The position numbers were made by a program, and so were the translations under genes. A stretch of 8,327 nt of DNA. It comes from Gemmatimonadota bacterium (lineage in GTDB: Bacteria; Latescibacterota; UBA2968; UBA8231). The notes under the pieces are model-generated. The model worked only from the letters and a program-made list of their open reading frames with translations. It searched no databases and was not told the origin of the DNA. The stretch is from NCBI GenBank assembly GCA_009845645.1, contig VXZF01000672.1, positions 1 through 8,327 on the forward strand, given 5' to 3'. Numbering within the stretch: position 1 is the first letter of the stretch; every line of letters starts with the position of its first letter. Below are positions 1-5,964 of the stretch, in pieces.

Positions 1-88
1 CCCTAGAAGTACAAAACAGCGAACTGAACGCGCACAAAACAATTCCCTCACTTTATGGGCGAAATATAGCCCGTTCTCCCCCAGAACC
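1..88. other. Intergenic flank downstream of the membrane protein gene
   Basis: This stretch lies 3' of the minus-strand gene that stops at 89-91 (TGA). I see no coding frame of useful length and no RNA gene. The only structure is a weak 4-bp inverted repeat, GGGC at 57-60 and GCCC at 69-72, with an AT-rich loop. It is too short to call a terminator, so the 3' end of the minus-strand transcript is undetermined and may lie outside the window. Confidence 0.5.
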
Positions 89-2029
89 TCAACCCCAGAA
101 AATCACATTGCCGACCATGCCGGTAAAGTGATCGACGAACAGGAAAAGGCCCCCCGGCACGATATGCCCAGCAATCATGCCCATGAAAAAGGGGCGCGTC
201 TTGCGGTAGAGCGCCACGCCACCGTAGCGCAGCACTGACACCTTGATTAGCCACGCCAAGAACATGTCGAACCACAGGTGATCCATAATCCCGGTCGGGC
301 CAATGGGGTAGCCGAGGGGATGGAGAGGCCACCAGACGTAGTACCAGCGCGCCAGCATCAAGAGCAGCATCACGCCCGCTCCAATCCCGGTATTGATCCA
401 ACCCCACAAATGCGGCTCGCTCGGCGTGCGAATCAAGCCAGCGGCATAGTCGTAAAATCCGTGTTTACCCCCGGGTATTTTCAGGTTGAGCGCCCCGTAC
501 GAATAACCCAGTTCCATAACCACCCACATCGCCGAGACCATCCCGACGGCCATAGCCAAGAGCATCGTCCAAAACAGCGGGCGTTTGGAACCGCCGAACC
601 CCTCACCCAGCTTGAGGCTGTTAGCGGCTGACGTCATGGCGAAACTGCGCCCATTCGTCCAGAAAAAGGTCGTCGCCAGCACGACCATGCCCTGGGCACC
701 GATGGCCGACGAGCCAACGGCGGAGACGACGATGGCGGCCGGGCCAACCGGGACCGAACCGTCCGAAAGCCCCCCTTCGGCGATTAGGCGAGTAAACCCT
801 ACAAAAAGCGCAAAAGTGGTAAATAAAAAGGCTAGGACGACCCAGACGGGCAGGCCCGCTAGCGCGAGCCACGCGACCATCACTGCGCTGCTGCTCAGCA
901 GGACGAGTACAGCCGTCCGGTAGGAGAGAATCTCGCCGGAATCATCCACCGTTGGGTCGCCCCACAGGGCCTTGCGGCAGACCGCCCACAGGTGCTTGCG
1001 GGCCGCGAACAGGCCAAACAGAAACAGCACCAACATGCCGCCCATCGACTGGTGGACGAGGATCGGGTCGATGATCGAGTGCCCACCTCCCAGCATCTCC
1101 GAACTAGTGACGCCTAAGACGGCAAATGTGGTGCGCAGGGCGTTGGCGAAGAGGTTGAAAAACCACAGACTGAAGGCGATTTCGGTCTTGAGAAAGTAGA
1201 AAAAGCCCAAAATGTTGAAGCGAAATTTGAATTGCAGTTCGGACAGGTTGTCGAAGATGGGCAGGATGAAGTGGATGGGATCGACATTGGTGGCAATGGG
1301 CACGGTCTCCGGGAAGTAGTTGTGTAGCCCGTGCAGGGTGCCCCAGATGGCCGGCACGGCAAAGCCGGTCCACATCACCGGATTTTTGAAGAATGGGGCA
1401 ATGCGGTCCCCCCCGGCATCCTGCTCCGTGAGGGCCATCGGCACCTGGACCAGCGGATAGGTCAGCCGCTCATAGTCGTTCCACTGCTTGCGCAGAATTG
1501 CCATCGCGGCAATCATCGCCAAGAACAAAGCCCACACGAGCGGTGCCCAGCGCAAGAACATCGGCAGCCAGCCGGCCCACGGGATGGACCGGCCCTGCTC
1601 CAAGCCCTCGTAAAAAGGCCACATGACCGCTAGGTCGCGCGGCTGCAACCAGTCCGCTATGTGGGGCTGGATGAGCGTGTGCCAGTCGTTTTCCGGCGTG
1701 GCATAGTAAAAGGGGGTGAGGATCGTGCCGATGAACCGAGCGGCAAAAAACACCGGCAGGGGCGAGGCCATGACCATCATTATGTAGATGAGCAGCAACT
1801 CGCCGCGGTTTAGCCCCGCTCGCGGATGGACCAGCTTGAGCAGCGGGTTGATCAAACCGGCGAGAAAAAAGAGCAAGAACAGGGCACCAACCGTGCTGGT
1901 ACCGAGCGTCATGTACGAGCCGCGCAGAAAGAAGACCCCATAGGAGTCGCCCGCGGCTACGAAAAACGTGAACAGGCAGCCGAGGATCAGCGCTTTAGGC
2001 GTGAAAACTCGGGCCGCTGGGGGTCGCAA
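89..2029 (-). CDS. Multispanning inner-membrane protein, DUF6785/DUF6784 family
   Basis: This is a 646-aa protein with roughly 12-14 hydrophobic segments, the clearest near residues 13-33, 45-65, 157-180, 270-300, 330-345, 372-412, 425-455, 485-505, 545-563, 585-600 and 615-635. The substrate is unknown; a transport role is inference from topology. Motifs I associate with the DUF6785 (N-terminal) and DUF6784 (C-terminal) families are QWNDYERLTYPLVQVPMAL at about 182-200, RLIAEGG at about 414-420, and RWYYVWWPLHPLGYPIGPTG at about 561-580. The length is as expected, so it looks intact. The start is an unusual TTG at 2029-2027. The preceding in-frame codons are TAA (the stop of the upstream gene) and TCC, so no earlier start is possible, and the next Met (residue 40) would delete the first membrane segment. 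There is no good Shine-Dalgarno, only a GGCGGGG stretch, so translation is probably coupled to the upstream gene. Confidence 0.88.
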   Translation of the reverse strand: MRPPAARVFTPKALILGCLFTFFVAAGDSYGVFFLRGSYMTLGTSTVGALFLLFFLAGLINPLLKLVHPRAGLNRGELLLIYIMMVMASPLPVFFAARFIGTILTPFYYATPENDWHTLIQPHIADWLQPRDLAVMWPFYEGLEQGRSIPWAGWLPMFLRWAPLVWALFLAMIAAMAILRKQWNDYERLTYPLVQVPMALTEQDAGGDRIAPFFKNPVMWTGFAVPAIWGTLHGLHNYFPETVPIATNVDPIHFILPIFDNLSELQFKFRFNILGFFYFLKTEIAFSLWFFNLFANALRTTFAVLGVTSSEMLGGGHSIIDPILVHQSMGGMLVLFLFGLFAARKHLWAVCRKALWGDPTVDDSGEILSYRTAVLVLLSSSAVMVAWLALAGLPVWVVLAFLFTTFALFVGFTRLIAEGGLSDGSVPVGPAAIVVSAVGSSAIGAQGMVVLATTFFWTNGRSFAMTSAANSLKLGEGFGGSKRPLFWTMLLAMAVGMVSAMWVVMELGYSYGALNLKIPGGKHGFYDYAAGLIRTPSEPHLWGWINTGIGAGVMLLLMLARWYYVWWPLHPLGYPIGPTGIMDHLWFDMFLAWLIKVSVLRYGGVALYRKTRPFFMGMIAGHIVPGGLFLFVDHFTGMVGNVIFWG

Positions 2030-2032
2030 GGA

Positions 2033-4672
2033 TTATACCCCGCCGGTGGCAGCGAAGATGCGGACGAAGACGATCGATTGCTTCTGGGTTTGCTCCGCGA
2101 AGAACTGACGCTCTAGCAGGAAACCTGCGTTCATGGTCAGCTCGTACCCCTGATAGGACGACACATTGGTCAGCAGGGCCGAAAACACGAGGCTGCGGAA
2201 GTCATCGATATAGCTCGGCGACGCCTCGGCTGGGCGCTCGATTAGGTTCTCGAAGAGGCTGAATTCAACGCCGAAGTCCAAGAGCGTCTTCGGCAGGAGC
2301 GCGTACTGGCCCAAAAAGAAAAAGCTCTCGGTCAGTTCGTTGGATTCCAAACCGGCTAGCGCGGTGGGCGTTTCTCGCTCGTACATGCTCTTCCACTTGG
2401 GATAGAGAGCGAGCCGGTCGCTGGGGCGGATGGCGTAATCGGCCTTGTTGATCAGACCCAAAAATGAGCGGTCGCGCTTTAGACTGCCCTGCTCACCGAG
2501 CTGGTTGAAGCGCTCGTACTTCAGCTTGCCCTCGACGTTCAGGTTGGCAATGCGAAAGTAGCGGGCCCGCACGTATAGCGAGTTGACAAAGGTATCTTGG
2601 TTGTCGAGCGGATCGGCAAAATCCGTCAGGCCGATGGGGTCGCGCCAGACGATGCGGTCCTCGGGCAGATTGTCGGCCACTAGTTTGGCGTGTTCAAAAA
2701 GGGATATGTCTAGCCCAGGATAGGATTTTTCCAAGGTCAGTAGCCCGTAGAACGAGCGGCTCTCGCGGTCGCTGCTCAGTTGGTGCTCGGCGAGCCGACC
2801 AACGGTCAGCCGGGAGCTCTCAGTGATTTTCAATCCCCCGTACGCGTTGTACCCGCGATGGTCGCGCTCGTAGGGGTAGTCGGGCAAGCGGTCGTCCTCA
2901 AAGCGGTCGATGATCGTGTTGTTGTTCATGTCCATGCCAAAGAGAAACTCTGGCGGATCGACCTGATAGCGCAGGAACGGCTCGACGTAATCTGGGCGGC
3001 TGTTCTGGTTTTGGTTGAAGTCGGAGATAAAATCGTTGTTCTCGTCCAGCCCAGGAAAAATCTCCGTGTCGCGGCCCTGCGAACCGCCCTGGCCGCCAAA
3101 CCCTTGACTCTGGCGGTAGCGCTGCCAGTCGGTGTAGCGGTCCTGGTCGTCGTTGTCATCGACAAACTCAAAGAGGTTTTGGGTCTCGCTGGCGTAGTCG
3201 ATGACCCCGCCCGGGTCGGCGATAAAAGCCGTAGTGCTGTAATCGGGATCTATGGTGAACACCTCTCCGTACGCAAAGAAGGGGTAGCGCTGATACGAGG
3301 CCGTCACGTACCCGGCTTCGGCCGTCTCCTTGTACGCGGGCAGCTTGCGGAAATTTTGGTTGGGGAAGCGACGGAAGCGGCGGTTGAGGGCCCATTCGGC
3401 CCGCAAGTCGAAGTGGGCGAGGTTGATCAGTTCCAAGTCCATACCGATCACCTCGTGCCCAGTTGGCAGGCCGTAGGCAAAGCGCACAAAGGTCTGATTG
3501 GAGCCATCGGTGATCTCGTCGCGGGCCTGGGCCACCGGCAAGAAGACCTGCTCGCCCCGGGCATTGGTCTGGAGGTTGGAGGCGATCTCTATGCGGTAGT
3601 CGTTGGACACCACCAGCTCGAATTCGAGCTTCTTGGCCTCGCGGAAAGTGCCCACTTTTTCGGTGGGACTAAAGTCGTTGCGAATGTCGTAGATAAGCTC
3701 AATTACGTCCGAGCCGCTCACCTCCAAAATGCCCTCGCGCCGCACGCCACCGCGCACCAAGGGCACGATTTCTGGGTGCAGCTCCCCGTCGATGATCACC
3801 TGATCGACGAAAAACGAGGCTCCGGTTTCCTCGGATTCGGGCGAATCGTCGGCAATGCGGATGATGACCCGTTCGACATTGCCCGTGTTCTGCGGGCCGG
3901 TCAGCAGGCCCTTGAGCGAGTTGTCGCCGAGGCTCAGCTCGCTGCTGGTATTGGACACATTGACCCACGTCAGGCCCAGCTTGGCGAAATCGCCCACTTG
4001 AGCTACGCCGCGCGCGCCGAGCAGGCGGGTCGTGTTTTCGATCGCCGAAGCCCCCCCCGCCTCGTTGAGCGCGGTAAACCCCGGCGCGTTGAGCCGCGAG
4101 CCGAGGAGGGTCAGCGCGTACTTGTCGGCGAGAAAATCCCACTGCAACCCGTTGAACGTGGGCTTGGAAAAAGTCAAGGGGGTGAGCGTCGTGCGGATAG
4201 CATCGCCCACCGTCAGAGAAGTGTGGAACTGGCCGTGGCTGGCCGACGAGATGACGAGGCTGTCGAACCATCGGCCAAAGCGGGTGCCCTTCAAGAGGGC
4301 GCTGCCCTGGCGCAGGGGACTGGTTTCAGTCCAGTCGTAGATGACCCAGCCGCGATTGATGTACTGGCCGAAGAGGTTGTAGTTGCGGGTGCCTTCGAGC
4401 AGAATGTTGACGTAGCGCTCATAGTTGTCGCGCGCGTAATTGCTGTACTCCCAGCCGCGCCACTGATATTCGTAGTACAGGTTCTGCGGCAAGTACCACT
4501 TGCGCCGGTTGGGTGCCAAGGCACCGGGATGGATGCGCACCCCGCGAATCCCGGGTTCCTCAACTGGCCGAAAGCCCGTAGATAGCTGGGCGAAAGCCGT
4601 GGACTCCGAGAGTATAAACGCGCACCACAACAGCAAGATCGGCCCTCTGCTACAAGGGGTTGTCAGCCTCAT
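2033..4672 (-). CDS. Large exported, probably outer-membrane/surface protein with EF-hand-like D/N-rich loops
   Basis: No named gene is recognised. From the ATG at 4672 the product is 879 aa. That start has AGGAG seven bases upstream and gives a classical signal peptide: a basic/polar N-terminus, a hydrophobic core at about 11-21 and probable cleavage at AFA|Q (28/29). An in-frame ATG at 4720 would add 16 residues ahead of the signal peptide. The mature chain has no cysteine and is rich in Tyr, Phe, Asn and Arg. Alternating polar/hydrophobic stretches, especially at about 610-879, suggest a beta-barrel or beta-rich outer-membrane protein; this is inference. Residues 505-592 hold four acidic/Asn-rich loops with EF-hand or thrombospondin-type-3 spacing. 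The stretch at about 220-330 may be a beta-sandwich. It is the first gene of a two-gene unit with the DUF6785 protein, so the two may act at outer and inner membrane. A surface scaffold or export component are alternatives. Confidence 0.85.
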   Translation of the reverse strand: MRLTTPCSRGPILLLWCAFILSESTAFAQLSTGFRPVEEPGIRGVRIHPGALAPNRRKWYLPQNLYYEYQWRGWEYSNYARDNYERYVNILLEGTRNYNLFGQYINRGWVIYDWTETSPLRQGSALLKGTRFGRWFDSLVISSASHGQFHTSLTVGDAIRTTLTPLTFSKPTFNGLQWDFLADKYALTLLGSRLNAPGFTALNEAGGASAIENTTRLLGARGVAQVGDFAKLGLTWVNVSNTSSELSLGDNSLKGLLTGPQNTGNVERVIIRIADDSPESEETGASFFVDQVIIDGELHPEIVPLVRGGVRREGILEVSGSDVIELIYDIRNDFSPTEKVGTFREAKKLEFELVVSNDYRIEIASNLQTNARGEQVFLPVAQARDEITDGSNQTFVRFAYGLPTGHEVIGMDLELINLAHFDLRAEWALNRRFRRFPNQNFRKLPAYKETAEAGYVTASYQRYPFFAYGEVFTIDPDYSTTAFIADPGGVIDYASETQNLFEFVDDNDDQDRYTDWQRYRQSQGFGGQGGSQGRDTEIFPGLDENNDFISDFNQNQNSRPDYVEPFLRYQVDPPEFLFGMDMNNNTIIDRFEDDRLPDYPYERDHRGYNAYGGLKITESSRLTVGRLAEHQLSSDRESRSFYGLLTLEKSYPGLDISLFEHAKLVADNLPEDRIVWRDPIGLTDFADPLDNQDTFVNSLYVRARYFRIANLNVEGKLKYERFNQLGEQGSLKRDRSFLGLINKADYAIRPSDRLALYPKWKSMYERETPTALAGLESNELTESFFFLGQYALLPKTLLDFGVEFSLFENLIERPAEASPSYIDDFRSLVFSALLTNVSSYQGYELTMNAGFLLERQFFAEQTQKQSIVFVRIFAATGGV
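2897..3154 (-). other. Cluster of EF-hand/TSP3-like calcium-loop motifs inside the 879-aa protein
   Basis: Four loops fit the D/N-x-D/N-x-D/N spacing of calcium-binding loops. In residue numbering from the ATG at 4672 they are N507-D509-D511-Y513-D515, D543-N545-D547-I549-D551, N553-N555-N557-R559-D561-E564, and D581-N583-N585-I587-D589-E592. The third and fourth also carry the position-12 Glu typical of EF-hand loops. A Gly/Gln-rich linker lies between the first and second (about 523-534). The spacing is seen directly; calcium binding is inferred from known EF-hand, dockerin and thrombospondin type 3 loops. Confidence 0.6.
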
Positions 4673-4679
4673 GATCCAT

Positions 4680-4684
4680 CTCCT
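4680..4684 (-). promoter_or_regulatory. Ribosome binding site that fixes the start at 4672
   Basis: AGGAG on the minus strand ends seven bases before the ATG at 4672. It is the only good Shine-Dalgarno near the possible starts of the 879-aa protein. Together with the signal peptide beginning MRLTT, it favours 4672 over the upstream in-frame ATG at 4720. Confidence 0.75.
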
Positions 4685-4728
4685 AATGGGGAAAAGCCCG
4701 CCTAAGTCTGCGAGCACCATCGGCTGAC

Positions 4729-4758
4729 AATATACGCCCCGTCCCCACTGCTTACCAA
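4729..4758 (-). promoter_or_regulatory. Putative sigma70-type promoter for the minus-strand two-gene unit
   Basis: Read on the minus strand there is a TTGGTA at 4758-4753 and a TATATT at 4734-4729, with an 18-base spacer. They match TTGACA and TATAAT at four and five of six positions respectively. The predicted transcription start near 4722 would give a leader of about 50 bases before the ATG at 4672. It would also place the alternative ATG at 4720 almost at the 5' end of the RNA. Confidence 0.45.
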
Positions 4759-4779
4759 GTCAGAACCGCGCTGTCGCGC

Positions 4780-4804
4780 CTGCAAAAAACAGATTTTTTT
4801 GCGG
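4780..4804. repeat. A/T-tract inverted repeat between the divergent promoters
   Basis: GCAAAAAA at 4782-4789 is a perfect inverted copy of TTTTTTGC at 4795-4802, with a 5-base spacer (CAGAT). It extends outward by one G-T mismatch and one further C/G pair to 4780-4804. It lies about 34 bases upstream of the plus-strand TATAAT and about 24 bases upstream of the minus-strand -35 candidate. That position suits an operator or a bent-DNA element serving both directions. It could also act as a small hairpin in RNA. Function is inference. Confidence 0.45.
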
Positions 4805-4837
4805 CAAATTTGTTTCGCTTGTCTATATTTTTTTGTT

Positions 4838-4843
4838 TATAAT
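4838..4843 (+). promoter_or_regulatory. Consensus -10 element for the plus-strand unit
   Basis: A perfect TATAAT stands in a strongly AT-rich stretch (4821-4850) that contrasts with the GC-rich genes around it. No good -35 is present at 16-18 bases; TTCGCT at 4814-4819 is the nearest weak candidate. A TG at 4834-4835 is close to, but one base off, the extended -10 position. Transcription would start near 4850 and give a leader of about 95 bases to the ATG at 4946. Confidence 0.55.
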
Positions 4844-4849
4844 GTAAAA

Positions 4850-4945
4850 TCACCTCATCCTGAAAGGAGGTTGCACAGCTTGCTGAAAGACACTTCCCAT
4901 ATTCCTTTTCCTTTCTCCATATCTTCCAATCAAGGAGCGTACATA
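4850..4945 (+). promoter_or_regulatory. Long 5' leader with two Shine-Dalgarno sequences and a pairing pyrimidine tract
   Basis: The leader contains a perfect AGGAGG at 4865-4870 and a second AAGGAG at 4932-4937. Only the second is correctly placed for the signal-peptide start at 4946. The first lies nine bases upstream of an in-frame TTG at 4880. GAAAGGA at 4862-4868 is fully complementary to TCCTTTC at 4909-4915, and AAGGA at 4932-4936 can pair with TCCTT at 4903-4907 or 4909-4913. Alternative folds could therefore hide either site. The pairing is seen in sequence; regulation is inference. Confidence 0.4.
4932..4937 (+). promoter_or_regulatory. Ribosome binding site deciding the start at 4946
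   Basis: AAGGAG ends eight bases before the ATG at 4946. That ATG begins a textbook signal peptide (MRKFGFFALS...), so it is preferred over upstream in-frame starts such as TTG 4880 or the ATG at 4799. The latter precedes the predicted promoter and cannot be in the same transcript. Confidence 0.8.
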
Positions 4946-5857
4946 ATGAGAAAGTTCGGCTTTTTCGCCCTGTCTTTTGGGCTGGCGTGCCTATTGAGCA
5001 CGGCTGCTTTTGCCCACGTAGGCGTGACCGTGTTCTATCCTCAGGTGCCCGATCCGGCGGCCATCACCATCGACGGCAACGACGACGACTGGGGTTGGTA
5101 CGACCCGGCTCTCGCCCTCAATCAGCCCGATTTCTTCGACCGAGCCAGCGATTTCGTCGAGTTGTCGGACTACGATTTTACCATCCTCAATGCTTGGTCG
5201 GCGGAGCCAGACAACAAGTGGTACGGCTTTGCGCGCTTTGTCGATGACACCCTCAAGTACGATTCGCCCGTCAAGGAGTGGTGGAAAGACGACTGCTTGC
5301 AGATAACCGTGGACGCCGATCACCTCGGCGGCAATATCCTCGGTTCCGACCTCGAGCAGATCGCCAATGGCCAGCGCTGGCACATTCGCATCTTCCCGCC
5401 GGCTGGCGAGTCTCTGTTGCCCAATCAGACCTGCTTCTTCTACAGCCAGCTAGAGTTCATCGACTCCACAGAGTTGCTTTGGGGAGTGGAGCCGGAGTTT
5501 TTCGAGGCCGCATGGACCGTCCTGCCAGCAGGTGCCGAGAACCTGACGGTTGGCCCGGTTGAGTACACCTATGAGTGGCGGGGTGCCCTGTGGGACATCT
5601 GGGGCCTGAGCGAAGCCGAGAGCACGCGGCACACCTTCGCCGAGGACGACGTGATTCACCTCGGCTATCGCCCGCTCGACGCCGACCGCCCCGGCGGTGG
5701 ACGCAAGCACTCCATGTACATCAACGATGGCAGCCAGTCTCAGGACGTCGACGCTTCGCAGATGCCCGACTTCTGGGCGCTGGCGGCAACGGAGACTAAC
5801 GTGGAAAACGACACTTGGGGCCACATCAAAAACAGCATGTCCGAACGCCTCAAGTAG
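4946..5857 (+). CDS. Secreted CBM9-like (carbohydrate-binding family 9 type) protein
   Basis: This 303-aa exported protein has a signal peptide: MRK, a hydrophobic stretch to about residue 18, and probable cleavage at AFA|H (23/24). The mature part opens with a CBM9-like beta-sandwich signature, ITIDGNDDDWGW at about 40-51. It continues with KWYGFARFVDDTL at about 91-103 and EWWKDDCLQITVDAD at about 111-125, the usual pattern in which a strand is followed by an acidic/aromatic region ending in a D-x-D. The domain seems to fill the whole protein to about residue 280, and the tail ends NDTWGHIKNSM. No catalytic module, anchor or sorting domain is attached. CBM9 domains bind sugar chain ends; binding here is inferred from family likeness, and the ligand is unknown. 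Two cysteines (117, 163) could form a disulfide. It heads the plus-strand unit and is followed by a strong hairpin, so it may be expressed at a higher level than the genes after it. Confidence 0.85.
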   Translation: MRKFGFFALSFGLACLLSTAAFAHVGVTVFYPQVPDPAAITIDGNDDDWGWYDPALALNQPDFFDRASDFVELSDYDFTILNAWSAEPDNKWYGFARFVDDTLKYDSPVKEWWKDDCLQITVDADHLGGNILGSDLEQIANGQRWHIRIFPPAGESLLPNQTCFFYSQLEFIDSTELLWGVEPEFFEAAWTVLPAGAENLTVGPVEYTYEWRGALWDIWGLSEAESTRHTFAEDDVIHLGYRPLDADRPGGGRKHSMYINDGSQSQDVDASQMPDFWALAATETNVENDTWGHIKNSMSERLK

Positions 5858-5878
5858 CAGTTCAGCAGTATCTGTTCC

Positions 5879-5910
5879 GAGGGGAAGGGGCGCGTGTGCC
5901 CCTTCCCCTT
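5879..5910 (+). terminator. Strong GC-rich hairpin, probable terminator or attenuator
   Basis: GGGGAAGGGGC at 5881-5891 pairs perfectly with GCCCCTTCCCC at 5898-5908, with a 6-base loop. A further A-T and a G-T pair extend the stem to 5879-5910. It sits 22 bases after the stop of the CBM9-like gene. The following TTAATCATTT is only loosely T-rich, so termination may be partial and allow read-through to the next gene. Confidence 0.65.
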
Positions 5911-5919
5911 AATCATTTG

Positions 5920-5939
5920 CGTCGCCCGTTCGGGCGACG
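5920..5939 (+). promoter_or_regulatory. Second compact hairpin in the leader of the 677-aa gene
   Basis: CGTCGCCC at 5920-5927 pairs with GGGCGACG at 5932-5939 across a GTTC loop, giving eight perfect pairs. It ends 13 bases before the GGAG (5953-5956) and 25 bases before the GTG start at 5965. There is no T-run after it, so it is not a classical terminator. It may protect the 5' end of a processed downstream RNA or affect initiation. Confidence 0.45.
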
Positions 5940-5964
5940 GAGAGCATCTTGCGGAGACTAGCAG

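Noticed and set aside
57..72. GGGC/GCCC inverted repeat as a terminator of the minus-strand unit
   Set aside because: The stem has only four pairs, a long AT loop and no T-run in the right orientation.
2032..2037. TATAAT on the minus strand just before the TTG start of the membrane protein
   Set aside because: It overlaps the stop codon of the previous gene, and no -35-like hexamer lies 16-18 bases upstream; it is probably chance.
3699..4271. 190-codon open frame on the minus strand in another frame of the same gene
   Set aside because: The composition is dominated by Arg, Pro, Gly and His, typical of a shifted frame in GC-rich DNA. It has no ribosome binding site or recognisable motif.
2780..4585. 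601-codon open frame on the plus strand, opposite the 879-aa gene
   Set aside because: It is antisense to a gene with a convincing signal peptide and ribosome binding site. Its translation is a Val/Leu/Ala/Gly-rich string without domain order, as expected from the reverse strand of a GC-rich gene.
4821..4850. Bacteroidota-type promoter (TTTG and TAnnTTTG elements) in the AT-rich stretch
   Set aside because: TTTG occurs at 4809-4812 and 4832-4835, but the TA is not at the required distance. The plain TATAAT is the better explanation.
4799..4945. N-terminal extension of the CBM9-like protein from the ATG at 4799
   Set aside because: This start lies upstream of the predicted TATAAT and would put 49 residues ahead of a classical signal peptide. 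The ATG at 4946 has its own AAGGAG.
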